Below, piece by piece: positions 33,094-42,903 of a stretch of DNA of 64,000 nt. How positions within the stretch are numbered: position 1 is the stretch's first letter; every line of letters starts with the position of its first letter. This DNA is from Roseomonas sp. (lineage in GTDB: Bacteria > Pseudomonadota > Alphaproteobacteria > Acetobacterales > Acetobacteraceae), in contig JADCEV010000044.1 in assembly GCA_020249865.1 (NCBI GenBank), positions 1-64,000 on the forward strand, given 5' to 3'. Below the pieces are notes generated by a model that saw only the letters and a program-made list of their open reading frames with translations, was not told the DNA's origin and did not search any database. A program made the translations under genes and the position numbers.

Positions 33094-34387
33094 ACCCTTT
33101 CGCCTCAGCGCGAATCTCCGACAGCGCCGCGATGGTCGCGCGGATATCATCTTCGCTGTGTTCGCTTGACAGAAAAAACCGCAACCGCGCCGCCTTTTCC
33201 GCAACTGCCGGATAGATGATCGGCTGCACATTGATGCCGCGCGCCAACAGCTTTTGCGAATAGCGTGCCGCCGCAATCGAAGACCCCAGGATCAGGGGAA
33301 TGATGGCATGCGGCGTGGCCGATCCCGTATCGAAGCCGGCGTCGCGCGCAAGCTCAAGAAAAAGCGATGCATTGGCCTGCAGCCGCGCTACGCGTTCCGG
33401 TTCCGCATGCAGAATCTTGAGGCTCTCGGTCGCCGCCGCAGCCAGGGCAGGTGCCAGGCCCACGGAATAGACAAAGCCCGGCGCGGAATGGCGCAGCCAT
33501 TCAATCAGGCTGGCATTGCCCGCAATATAGCCGCCGCAGCCCGACAGCGTCTTGGAAAGCGTGCCCATCCAGATATCAACCTCATTCGGGTCAATACCGA
33601 AATGCTCATGCACGCCATGGCCGCGCGCGCCAACCACGCCAAGCGCATGCGCCTCATCCACCATCAGCCAGGCATCATGGTGGCGCGCAATCTCAATGAA
33701 GCGCGGCAAATCGGGGATGTCACCATCCATCGAGTAATGACCCTCAATCACCAGAAGCGCCCGCCTTGCGCCGCGCCGCGCATCGGCCAGCGCGGTCTCT
33801 GCCGCGCGCCAATCATTATGCGCGAAGGAAACCCGCTTGGCACCGGAAAGCCGCGCCCCTTCCGTGCAGGAATTATGGATCGCCGCATCATGCACAATCA
33901 GATCGCGCGGCCCCATCATATGCCCGATCACCGTCACATTGGTGGCGTGGCCTGAAACAAACACGATCGCTGCCGGTGCCCGATAATGCGCGGCAAGCGC
34001 TGCTTCCAATGCGCCATGAACCGGTCTTTCGCCGGATACCATCCGCGATGCAGACGCCGAGACACCATGCCGATCTATGGCGGCCTTCGCCGCGGCCTGC
34101 ACGCGCGGATCGCCATTCAGGCCAAGGTAGTTATAGGACCCGAAATTGATCACCGCACGCCCGGCAATGACACTATGGGCGGAAGCAATGCCTTCATGGG
34201 CGCGGAAGAAGGGATTTTCCAGTTCAAGACTGGCCGCCGCATCACGGATCAACGCCATTTCCCGCTGGCCGGGCAATTCGCGAAAACCGCGCGGCGCTTC
34301 CACCGCAGGCGCGTCATCACGCCTGCGCGTCAGCCGCGCCAATAGTGCCGCCCGCGCGGTTGCAGAAAGGCCAAATCCGCTATTCAT
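33092..34387 (-). CDS. PLP-dependent alpha-oxoamine synthase (AONS/ALAS/SPT family)
   Basis: INFGSYNYLGLNGDPRV, DEAHALGVVGARGHG, MGTLSKTLSGCGGYIAG (PLP lysine region); overlaps the PKS 3' end by 8 bp. Confidence 0.92.
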   Translation of the reverse strand: MNSGFGLSATARAALLARLTRRRDDAPAVEAPRGFRELPGQREMALIRDAAASLELENPFFRAHEGIASAHSVIAGRAVINFGSYNYLGLNGDPRVQAAAKAAIDRHGVSASASRMVSGERPVHGALEAALAAHYRAPAAIVFVSGHATNVTVIGHMMGPRDLIVHDAAIHNSCTEGARLSGAKRVSFAHNDWRAAETALADARRGARRALLVIEGHYSMDGDIPDLPRFIEIARHHDAWLMVDEAHALGVVGARGHGVHEHFGIDPNEVDIWMGTLSKTLSGCGGYIAGNASLIEWLRHSAPGFVYSVGLAPALAAAATESLKILHAEPERVARLQANASLFLELARDAGFDTGSATPHAIIPLILGSSIAAARYSQKLLARGINVQPIIYPAVAEKAARLRFFLSSEHSEDDIRATIAALSEIRAEAKG

Positions 34388-37300
34388 GCGCCACTACCGG
34401 TTCATGGGTTTCGATCAGGGCTTCAACGGTTGCGATATCCGCATCCTCCTTGAACAATACACTCGCCACGCGCTGCACCAGGATCGCGAGTGTCAAATCC
34501 TCGGTCACTGCCGTCAATGGCACGCTGATGCCAAGCCGGCGTTCCAGCGCCATGCGCAATTCGATGCCGCCCAATGAATCAAGCCCAAGCCCCGGCAATG
34601 GCTGATCCACGCGCACCGCTTCCGGCGGCAGGCGCAGAATGCGCGCCATTTCTTCCCGCGCGAGTGCCAGCAATTCAGCGCGCGCCGCCTCTGGCGCCAG
34701 GGTCAGCAGGCGCGCCCGCAAGGCAGCGCCATCGGTATCACGCGCGGTCATTTGGCTGCCGAGTGCGGTGAAGGCGGGCTCGGCCAGGATCGGTAGGGCG
34801 GCCTGCATGCCTGCCCAATTCATGCGCGCGAAATGGATCACGGGCGCGCCGGCGCCAATCAGCGCGGGCAGGGCGCTCAGTGCTTCCTGCGCGGCCATGG
34901 GTTTGGCGCCGCTCAGGCGTTCCAGCTTTTCCGCCGCCGCTGCCGCACGCGTCAGCACGCCAGCATCCGAAATCGGGCCCCATCCAACCGCGAGCGCAGG
35001 TTTGCCCTGAGCGTGGCGACGGCGCGCAAGGCCTTCCAAGGCAGCATTGGCGGCAACGTAATTGGCCTGGCCCGGATTGCCGAAAACCGTTGTGGCTGAG
35101 GAAAAAAGCAAAAACAAATGCAGCGGATCAGCCGCGGTCAGCGCTTCCAGGGCTTCGGCGGCCAGAAGCTTTGGCGCCAGCACGCGCGCGAAACGCGCCT
35201 GATCCTGCCGCGCCGCGGCACCATCGGCGAAAACGGCGGCCGCCTGCACCACACCGCGAATGGGCGCGCCTTCTGCGCGCAGTGCCGCCAGCACAGCGCC
35301 AAGCGCGGCGCGGTCTGTCGCATCACAGGCATGCGCGCTGGCGCGTGCGCCAAGTGCCGCCAGGATGCGCAGTGATGCATCCATCCCCGGCGTTGCAGCA
35401 CCACGGCGCGAAACCAGCGCAATCCGCGTGGCCCCTGCTGCCGCCAGCCATTTGGCGCATTCGAGCCCAAAACCTTGCGTACCGCCCAGCACCACATAGC
35501 AGCCGGCCTCATCCGGCTCCCATGGCGCATTGCCAGAAGAAGTTTCCACAGGCGGGGCAATGACAAGCTTGCCGATATGGGAAGAAGCCTGAAGCTGGCG
35601 GAAAGCTGCCTCCGTCTCCTCGGCCGGGAAGGCGCGAAAGGGCAGGGGCAGCAGCGTGCCATCGGCAAGCCGCGCGGCAATATCGCGCAGCAGCGCTTCC
35701 GCGAGTGCCGGTCGCGCGCGCGGCAATGCATCCGCATCCACAGCAAAATAGCTGATATTGCGCCGGAAGGCGCCAAGTCCGGTGCGTCGGCCTTCAGCAA
35801 AATCGCGCTTGCCCAATTCGATGAAACGCCCAAAGGGCGCCAGCAGTGCCAGGCTTCTTTCCATCGCCACACCGGCAAGCGAATTAAGCACCACATCCAC
35901 GCCATCCGGCCAGGCCGCGCGTAGCGCATCGGCAAAGCCGGCATCACGGCTATCCAGTACCAGATCAGCGCCCAGCTGGCGCAGGAAAGCGCGCTTCTCC
36001 GGCGTTCCGGCCGTGGTCGCCACCAGGGCGCCTGAGGTCTTGGCAATTTGCAGCGCGGCCAAGCCAACGCCGCCGGCGCCACCATGGATCAGCACACGTT
36101 CACCAGGGCGGAGCCTTGCCAGGGTCTCGAGCGAATAGGCCGCCGTGATGAAGGCAACCGGAATGGTCGCCGCCGCTTCTGGCGTCATGCCCTGTGGCAG
36201 CGGTTGCAGCGCCTCGGCCCGAGTCAGCGCATGGGTCGCGAAAGCGGCGGGCGCAAAGCCGAAAACTTTTGTCCCCGGCGTCAGGCCAACCCCAGCGCCT
36301 GCTTCCTCCACCACCCCGGCGCATTCCATGCCAAGGCTCGGGCCGGCGAAGCCATCCATCAGCATATCTTCCGGCAATAGCCCCTGCGCCCACATCACAT
36401 CACGGAAATTGAGACCCGTGGCGCAAATGCGCAGCCTCACCTCGCCCGGACCAGGCCTTGGGATCTCGCCCAGGTGCTTCCAAGCCAAGCTCGCCAATTG
36501 CCCCGGCTGTTCAATGGCAAGCCGGCTTGGGAAGGCCGGTGCCACGCTTGGTAGGCCTGGTCGAAAGAGCGGTTCAAAGCGCCCGGTTTCCGAAAGATGG
36601 ACCTCTGGCGCATCCCCCGCCCATTTGGCCAAAAGCCGGGGCGCCAGTTCTTCCGGCGTCATGCCGGGCGCAACTGTCACGCGGCGCAGGCGCAGCCCTG
36701 GCATTTCATTGGCGAGCACCCGGCCAAGGCCAAGCAAGGCGGCAGCGCGCGCTGCCTCAGCCTCGGCCACCAGCATGACCCGCCGCGCCACGCCATCTGC
36801 GGCTGTGACAAGCGCGGTGATGGCCGCAAGCGCGGCGGCGGGTTCAGCCATGCCCGTGATCACCAGGATATCAGCGCCACGCAAGGCCCTTGGCGGCGGC
36901 ACTTCATCCAGATCGAGGATTGTCGTCTCGCCCGATGCATTCCGTGCTGCGATAGCCCTTGCCAGCGCCATGGTCTTGGCATCGGCAAGGATCGCGCCCG
37001 GCGCGGTCGCCTCGTGATCCGGTTCGACCAATCGCGCTGGGGCCACCTGGGCAGAAATCAATATTGCCGGCCATGGTGGCGCGTCCAGCGCCATGATTTC
37101 CGCGCCTTCCCAGCCGGCCATCGCCAGCGCAGTGCGCCAGGATGATGCATCCGGCAGGGCGCCTTCCGGATCATCCCGCCACCAAGCCGGATCCTGACCC
37201 AAGACGAAATTCCAAACGGCGCCCGGTGCGGGTTCGGCCAGCAGCAGCGCCGCACCCGGCGCTGCCTGCAAAGCAAGCCCATCCAGCAGGCCCAATCCAT

Positions 37301-40300
37301 CGCGGGTCAGCGCCGCAGGCGCCAAGCCCAGAATGACATCCGCCTTGTCTTCCGGCGATGGCGCGGCCTTCAGACTCTCCCAAGCGTCCCAGGTGAGCGC
37401 AATCGCCTCCGGCACCGCACCAGCGGCGCCGGCCTTTGCCGCGCCAATCGCGCGGTAATGAATACGCCGCCCGCTTGCGCCCAAAACGGCCAAGGCGCCA
37501 CGCGTCAAGGCGCCCCCGGCGCCAAGCTCCAAAACCCGGAGCGGCCGATCCTTGGGCCAGGCTTCTGCCAGAACGCGCAGTCCAGCCAAAAGCGGTTCGG
37601 TCAGGGCGAGAATGGCGCCCCCGAAGGCTGGGGGCGGCGCGACCGTAATCGCCTCACCACGCAATGCGGGCACCATTTGCTCTCCAGCCCGCGCGAGCCA
37701 GGCAAGGTCAAGTGCCAGACCGGGTTGTTCGGCCAGAACTTCGCGCCAGATCGCTTCGGCGGGTGGCAAGGGCTGATCCTCGATGATGCGCCAACCCTCG
37801 GCTGCGGGTTCCGCCGCACCCGCTGCCGCAAGAATACGCCAAGCTGCGGTGCGATAAGGGCTGGGTGGCGCCGGCGCATCACGCAAGGCGGGCAGCGCCA
37901 AAGCGGCCAGATAGGCTTCCAGCAACAGCGTGGCCTCTGTCAGCGGCGCTGCCTGATCCTGGCTGCGAATGGCCGCAATGATCGCCGCCCATTCGAGAGG
38001 CCTTGGCTGACCGGGCAGCGGCCTGAGGCTCGGCACCGGATCAAGCCGGAAGGCCAGGCTTTCCAGCTTTTCCTGGCCCGGGCGCGGCATGCGCTGAAAC
38101 CAGATATCCTCAAGCGTCGCAATCACCTCGCCACTGGCATCGCGCAGCGTGAGGCTGGCCGCGAAAAGCCTTGCGCCGCGTCGGCCGGGGAAGATTTCCG
38201 CCGTGGCAATGGGCTTGGCATCACGCCGCGCACAAAGCCTGCCGATGCGCACGGGAAAAATGGCTTCGTCAGCACCCAAGCCCTGACCGAGCATGAAGGC
38301 GAAAAGCCCCTGCAAGGCACCATCCAACAGCGCAGGATGCAGCATGAAACCGGCATGATCCGGTGCCGCTTCGGGCAAAACAAGCTGCGCCAGCGCGGCC
38401 GCCCCGCTTTGATCCCGTGCCACGGCATGCAAGCTTTGAAAGGCCGGCCCGTAATCCAACCCATGGCGCGCGGCGAAGGTGATCACTTCAGAACCGGGGA
38501 TCTGTCTTGCCCCCGCGAGCGCCAAGGCCGGCGCCTCCGGCATGCGCGGCAGGACCGCAAGGCGTGCGCGAGCGCAAAGGGTCGGTTCATCCTCCGCAAG
38601 GCGCGGGCGCGCTGCCAGGGTGAAGCCGCCTTCACCATCTGTCGCAAAGCGCAATTGCACCTGGCTTTCATCATTCAGGGTGACGGCGCGCAGAATGGCG
38701 AGGTCCTGAACCTCCAGCACGGGTGCTTCGGGATGGATCAGGGCGGCAGCGGCCAAGGCCGCTTCCGCCATGGCGGCGGCGGGCAGCACGGCTTCGTCGA
38801 ATAATTTGTGATCGCCGAGCCAGGGCATCGCCTGCGTATCAAACCATTGTGTCCAAAACCCCGGCGCCGCGCCTTGGCGGAAGCCAAGCAGCGGGTGGTC
38901 ATTATCGGGATCGGTCAGTCGCGCGCTTTCCAATGAGCGCTGAAACCAGATGGGCCGCCGCGCGAAGGGTGTGGCCGGCAGCTTGGCGCGTTCTGCCCTG
39001 CCCTTGAAGGCGGGTGCGCTGCGCGGATCGGCCCCCGATGCGATGGTGCGATCAGCGATGGCGGGGAAGGGATCGCCCGCCGCATCATTGCGCTTCAGGC
39101 TTGCAAGCACGGCGCCTTCCAGCGCCTCCGCCCGGAGGGTTTCACGCAGGTAATTCTGCAAGACAGGGGCCGGGCCGATTTCCAGGAAAAGCCGCGCCCC
39201 CTGGCGCGCTGCTTCGGCAATAGCCGCATGAAACCGCACGGGTTCGCGCAAATTGCGCCACCAATAAGCGCCCCCTGCTTCAACTCCTGGCAAGGACTTG
39301 CCAGTGACTGAAGAAATCATCGGGCAAGCACCCGGCCCGGTGCTGAGCCCTGCCAAATCCTGCAAGAGTCCCGCCCGCACCGGCTCCATGGCCGCGCTAT
39401 GGAAGGCATAATCCAGATCAAGCGGGATCGCGACCATGTGCGCCGCCTCAGCCGCCTGGCAGAGCCGCCCAATCGCCGCCGCAGGCCCTGCGATGGTGAG
39501 CGCCGCCGGCGCATTGATGGCGGCGATTTCAAGCCCAGGCCCACATTCTTCCAGCAAAGGCGCGATGGCTTCTTGTGTGGCGCCAATCGCCGCCATGCGC
39601 CCGTGGCCTTTTGTTGCATGCTGGTGCCGGCTGCGCGCCACGATCAAGGCCGCCGCCTGATCAAGGGAGAGTATCCCCGCCGCTTGCGCCGCTGCCACTT
39701 CACCAACCGAATGGCCAATCACCAGATCGGGGCAAATGCCTTCCGCCTTCAGCGCCGCCAGCACACCCATCTGCACCGCGAAAAGCAAAGGCTGGGCAAG
39801 ATCCGTCCCGGCAAGCGCTGTGTCGCTGACGCCCGCCTTGATCAGGGCGGCCGGGGAAACACCAAGCCTTGGGGCAAGTGCGGCATCGGCGGCCAGCACC
39901 GCACGCCGGAAGACCGCCGAGGCACGAAACGCCTCCCGCGCCATGCCGGCATGCTGCGCGCCATTGCCGCTGAAGACAAAGGCAATGCCACCACCGAGTG
40001 CGAAACCTTGCATTGCGCCGGCCTCACGCTCCCCCGCTGCCCAGGCGGCAAGCTGCCTGGAAAGTGCAGCGCCATCCGCCCCGCGCAGCACAAGCCGATG
40101 CGCCGCCAGGTCACGATGCCGCGCCTGACCGCGCGCAAGCGCAGCCGTCTGGACACCATTTGCGCCCACCAGAGCATCACGCCAGGCCGCCACCGAAAGC
40201 CGCAATGCCTCGGCAGAGCGTGCCGAGAGTATCAGCGGTGGGGCGGTCTTTGCCTTGGCGGCGTGCCCAATAGGCGCCACGGGCGCGCGGCCCAAAAGCG

Positions 40301-41591
40301 CCGCAGCATTGGTGCCACCGAAGCCGAAAGCATTGACGCCCATCACGGCATCATCGGCGATGGCGATGGCCTCGGTCACGCGCGGCACATTCAGGTTCAA
40401 ATCCGCAAAATCAATCGCCGGATTGGGGTTTGTGAAATGCAGTGCGCGCGGGATGAAACCCTGTTCCAGCATGAGCATGGCCTTGAGCAGGCCAGCCATT
40501 CCGGCGCCCGCTTCCAGATGGCCGATATTCGCCTTGGCGGAGCCGATCGGCAGTGGCGCGCTGCGATGCCGCGCGATCGCCTGCCAAATTGCCCAGGCCT
40601 CGGCCGGGTCGCCTGCCTGGGTGCCGGTGCCATGCGCCTCAAACGCCATGAAGCGATCCGGGGCTACCGCCGTTTTTTCCAGCAGATTCTTCAGCAAAAC
40701 CGCCTGCGCATCGCGATTGGGCAGTGAAATGCCAATGGTGCGCCCGGCTGTATTGCTGGCAGTGCCAAGCAGCAGCGCGCGGATCGGCTCCCCTGCCGCC
40801 TTCGCATCGGCCAGGCGGCGCAGGATGACAACACCCGCGCCTTCCGCGCGCACATAGCCATCCGCCGCCGCATCAAATACCTGGCAGCGCCCGCGGGATG
40901 AGAGCATGCCAGCGCGCGAAAAGCCGATGAAGGCATAGGGCGAAAGCAGCAGATTGACCCCGCCCACCACGGCAGCTTCCAGGCTTGGACCTTCCGCCAA
41001 GGCGCGTGCGGCGAGATGCAGCGCCACCAGCGAGGATGAGCAGGCGGTATCGATGGTCTGCGCGCCGCCGCGCAGGTCAAAGACATGGCCGATGCGATTG
41101 GACAGGATGGAAAGCGCATTGCCGGTCATCAGGAAGCGATCCGTCGCCGCCGGGTCCTGCAGCCTTATCTCAGCGAAATCGGTCGAAGACCCCCCGATGA
41201 AAACTGCGATATTGCGCCCGGCAAGGCTTTCGGGACGCAGCCCCGCATCCTCAAAAGCGTCGCGCGTGACTTCCAACAATAATCTTTGCTGCGGGTCGGT
41301 TTCAGTCACCTCACGCGGGGAAAGGCCGAAGGCTTCCGCGTCAAAACCCCGGATATCGCCAATTGTGCCGGCAGCAAAACTGTAACTGCGGCCCGCTTCG
41401 CCTGAGCGCGGGTGATACCAGCGCGCCTTCTGAAACCTGTCGTCAGGAACTTCGGTAACGGCATCCACACCGCGGCGCAGCATATCGGTATAGGCCGCGA
41501 GATCAGACGCGCCGGGTAGCCTTGCTGCAGCGCCAATAATGGCGATGGGGTCGGGGCCTTGTACCCCCTTGTTTTTGGATCGGCCCGGCAT
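34380..41591 (-). CDS. Type I polyketide synthase, KS-AT-DH-(psi)MT-(psi)KR-ER-KR-ACP, no thioesterase
   Basis: Approximate nt ranges: KS 41555-40281 (DTACSSS, HGTGT, NIGHLE), AT 39989-39117 (GHSVGE, YAFHS), DH 38909-38082 (DHKLFDEAVLP, HPALLDGALQ), MT-like 37604-37167 (LELGAGGALTRG), ER 36539-35562 (GGAGGVGLAALQIAK), KR 35504-34962 (GGTQGFG, FSSATTVFGNPGQANYVAAN), ACP 34694-34461 (GLDSL, Ser codon 34575-34577). Start at 41591 (MPGRSKNKG) or 41696. Confidence 0.96.
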   Translation of the reverse strand: MPGRSKNKGVQGPDPIAIIGAAARLPGASDLAAYTDMLRRGVDAVTEVPDDRFQKARWYHPRSGEAGRSYSFAAGTIGDIRGFDAEAFGLSPREVTETDPQQRLLLEVTRDAFEDAGLRPESLAGRNIAVFIGGSSTDFAEIRLQDPAATDRFLMTGNALSILSNRIGHVFDLRGGAQTIDTACSSSLVALHLAARALAEGPSLEAAVVGGVNLLLSPYAFIGFSRAGMLSSRGRCQVFDAAADGYVRAEGAGVVILRRLADAKAAGEPIRALLLGTASNTAGRTIGISLPNRDAQAVLLKNLLEKTAVAPDRFMAFEAHGTGTQAGDPAEAWAIWQAIARHRSAPLPIGSAKANIGHLEAGAGMAGLLKAMLMLEQGFIPRALHFTNPNPAIDFADLNLNVPRVTEAIAIADDAVMGVNAFGFGGTNAAALLGRAPVAPIGHAAKAKTAPPLILSARSAEALRLSVAAWRDALVGANGVQTAALARGQARHRDLAAHRLVLRGADGAALSRQLAAWAAGEREAGAMQGFALGGGIAFVFSGNGAQHAGMAREAFRASAVFRRAVLAADAALAPRLGVSPAALIKAGVSDTALAGTDLAQPLLFAVQMGVLAALKAEGICPDLVIGHSVGEVAAAQAAGILSLDQAAALIVARSRHQHATKGHGRMAAIGATQEAIAPLLEECGPGLEIAAINAPAALTIAGPAAAIGRLCQAAEAAHMVAIPLDLDYAFHSAAMEPVRAGLLQDLAGLSTGPGACPMISSVTGKSLPGVEAGGAYWWRNLREPVRFHAAIAEAARQGARLFLEIGPAPVLQNYLRETLRAEALEGAVLASLKRNDAAGDPFPAIADRTIASGADPRSAPAFKGRAERAKLPATPFARRPIWFQRSLESARLTDPDNDHPLLGFRQGAAPGFWTQWFDTQAMPWLGDHKLFDEAVLPAAAMAEAALAAAALIHPEAPVLEVQDLAILRAVTLNDESQVQLRFATDGEGGFTLAARPRLAEDEPTLCARARLAVLPRMPEAPALALAGARQIPGSEVITFAARHGLDYGPAFQSLHAVARDQSGAAALAQLVLPEAAPDHAGFMLHPALLDGALQGLFAFMLGQGLGADEAIFPVRIGRLCARRDAKPIATAEIFPGRRGARLFAASLTLRDASGEVIATLEDIWFQRMPRPGQEKLESLAFRLDPVPSLRPLPGQPRPLEWAAIIAAIRSQDQAAPLTEATLLLEAYLAALALPALRDAPAPPSPYRTAAWRILAAAGAAEPAAEGWRIIEDQPLPPAEAIWREVLAEQPGLALDLAWLARAGEQMVPALRGEAITVAPPPAFGGAILALTEPLLAGLRVLAEAWPKDRPLRVLELGAGGALTRGALAVLGASGRRIHYRAIGAAKAGAAGAVPEAIALTWDAWESLKAAPSPEDKADVILGLAPAALTRDGLGLLDGLALQAAPGAALLLAEPAPGAVWNFVLGQDPAWWRDDPEGALPDASSWRTALAMAGWEGAEIMALDAPPWPAILISAQVAPARLVEPDHEATAPGAILADAKTMALARAIAARNASGETTILDLDEVPPPRALRGADILVITGMAEPAAALAAITALVTAADGVARRVMLVAEAEAARAAALLGLGRVLANEMPGLRLRRVTVAPGMTPEELAPRLLAKWAGDAPEVHLSETGRFEPLFRPGLPSVAPAFPSRLAIEQPGQLASLAWKHLGEIPRPGPGEVRLRICATGLNFRDVMWAQGLLPEDMLMDGFAGPSLGMECAGVVEEAGAGVGLTPGTKVFGFAPAAFATHALTRAEALQPLPQGMTPEAAATIPVAFITAAYSLETLARLRPGERVLIHGGAGGVGLAALQIAKTSGALVATTAGTPEKRAFLRQLGADLVLDSRDAGFADALRAAWPDGVDVVLNSLAGVAMERSLALLAPFGRFIELGKRDFAEGRRTGLGAFRRNISYFAVDADALPRARPALAEALLRDIAARLADGTLLPLPFRAFPAEETEAAFRQLQASSHIGKLVIAPPVETSSGNAPWEPDEAGCYVVLGGTQGFGLECAKWLAAAGATRIALVSRRGAATPGMDASLRILAALGARASAHACDATDRAALGAVLAALRAEGAPIRGVVQAAAVFADGAAARQDQARFARVLAPKLLAAEALEALTAADPLHLFLLFSSATTVFGNPGQANYVAANAALEGLARRRHAQGKPALAVGWGPISDAGVLTRAAAAAEKLERLSGAKPMAAQEALSALPALIGAGAPVIHFARMNWAGMQAALPILAEPAFTALGSQMTARDTDGAALRARLLTLAPEAARAELLALAREEMARILRLPPEAVRVDQPLPGLGLDSLGGIELRMALERRLGISVPLTAVTEDLTLAILVQRVASVLFKEDADIATVEALIETHEPVVAHE

Positions 41592-41598
41592 GGCTGCC

Positions 41599-42903
41599 TC
41601 AGGGGCCTGGTGCCAAGGGTGCGGGTATCCTTGCTTCGGCAACCCCATTGACAGCCTCGGCAGGATTGCGGGGCACTTTCCTTGCCTGGCCTGCATAGGC
41701 TATCTGCCGAAGCCAGGGTTCCACCAAGGCGAAATGCTGTTCCCAACTTGGTTGTTGCCAGAAGCCCATGCGTTCCAATTGGGCTTCGCGCATGCTGCTA
41801 TCTGTCTCCATATAGTTCAGGATCAGGCGCCGCCAGCCAAGCCCATCAAGCGGGTCGAGAAATTCCGGCACATCCCCGCCAACTTCCCGCAGCGCCGGCA
41901 AGTCAGAACAAATGGCAGGCACGCCAAGCGCCAATGCTTCGGCGAGCGGCAGTCCATACCCCTCAGTAAAGGAGGGAAAAAGCAGCGCCCGCGCGCCTCG
42001 CAGCAGGCTTGCAACCGCCTTGTCGGGCAGGCCCTTGTATTCCCGCACAAGGCCTATCAATGCCGGGCAGCGATCCAGCATATCCACGATATTTTCATTT
42101 TCCCATCCGCGCTGCCCAATGAGCAGAAGCTTCGGCGCTTCAATGCCAAGGCGCTCTGCGAGAACACGCCAGGTGTTCAAAAGCAGCAGATGATTCTTGC
42201 GCGGTTCAATCGTGCCAATGCACACGAAGTAAGCGCCGGTAGGTACAGGATAATGCGGGTCAGGGATCGGCGTATCAAGCCCAAGCGGGGCACAAAGACG
42301 CGGCAGCTGCTGCGCGCCCCGCAGCAAATGAGGCGCCAAATCATCTTCTGTCGCCTCGGAATTGACAATGATGCCATCCGCCAAACCGGCGAAGGTTTCA
42401 ATGCGGCGCAAGTGACGCCTGGCCCCGGCCGTAGAGGTGTATTCAGGGTAAGCCAGCGGAATGAGATCATGCACGAGAGGGGCGAATTTCACCCCTTTGC
42501 GCTTGAAGGCCGCGATCGGGCGCGGCCTATCAGCCAAGGTATGCGACACCAGCAGATAGACGCTTTCCTCCGGCGCCTTCAATGCGCGCGCCAAGTCCAG
42601 CGTGCCACGACCCAGCGCAAGCCTAAGCATCGCTTTACGTGCAAGCCGCGCGGCGGGCTTTGCAGCATCTTCCCAGCCCGGTGCACCAAGGCGACGCATT
42701 TCAAGCGCCAAAACGAATTCGGCCACCAGGGCGTGAGGCACCGCGCAGGCAGTGTCAAAGGGGCTTCTCAAAATGAAGGTCACGCGCTCAGGGTCTTGTT
42801 TTACCCAATGCCGCGCATAGGCAAGCTCCACCCGATCAATGCCAGTCGGCATGGAGCGCCAAGCCCCGATAACCAAGCGCGAGATGTCGAGGAAAACCCT
42901 CAA
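41599..42903 (-). CDS. GT4-like glycosyltransferase group 1
   Basis: YFVCIGTIEPRKNHLLLLNTWRVLAERLG ... RALLFPSFTEGYGLPLAEALALGVPAICSDLPALREVGGDVPEFLDP; TTG start at 42903. Confidence 0.92.
   Translation of the reverse strand: MRVFLDISRLVIGAWRSMPTGIDRVELAYARHWVKQDPERVTFILRSPFDTACAVPHALVAEFVLALEMRRLGAPGWEDAAKPAARLARKAMLRLALGRGTLDLARALKAPEESVYLLVSHTLADRPRPIAAFKRKGVKFAPLVHDLIPLAYPEYTSTAGARRHLRRIETFAGLADGIIVNSEATEDDLAPHLLRGAQQLPRLCAPLGLDTPIPDPHYPVPTGAYFVCIGTIEPRKNHLLLLNTWRVLAERLGIEAPKLLLIGQRGWENENIVDMLDRCPALIGLVREYKGLPDKAVASLLRGARALLFPSFTEGYGLPLAEALALGVPAICSDLPALREVGGDVPEFLDPLDGLGWRRLILNYMETDSSMREAQLERMGFWQQPSWEQHFALVEPWLRQIAYAGQARKVPRNPAEAVNGVAEARIPAPLAPGP

Noticed and set aside
37458-40727. Long plus-strand ORFs (448 and 442 aa) antisense to the PKS
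   Set aside because: Arg/His/Gln-rich translations without recognisable domains, opposite a well-supported PKS; typical high-GC antisense artefacts.
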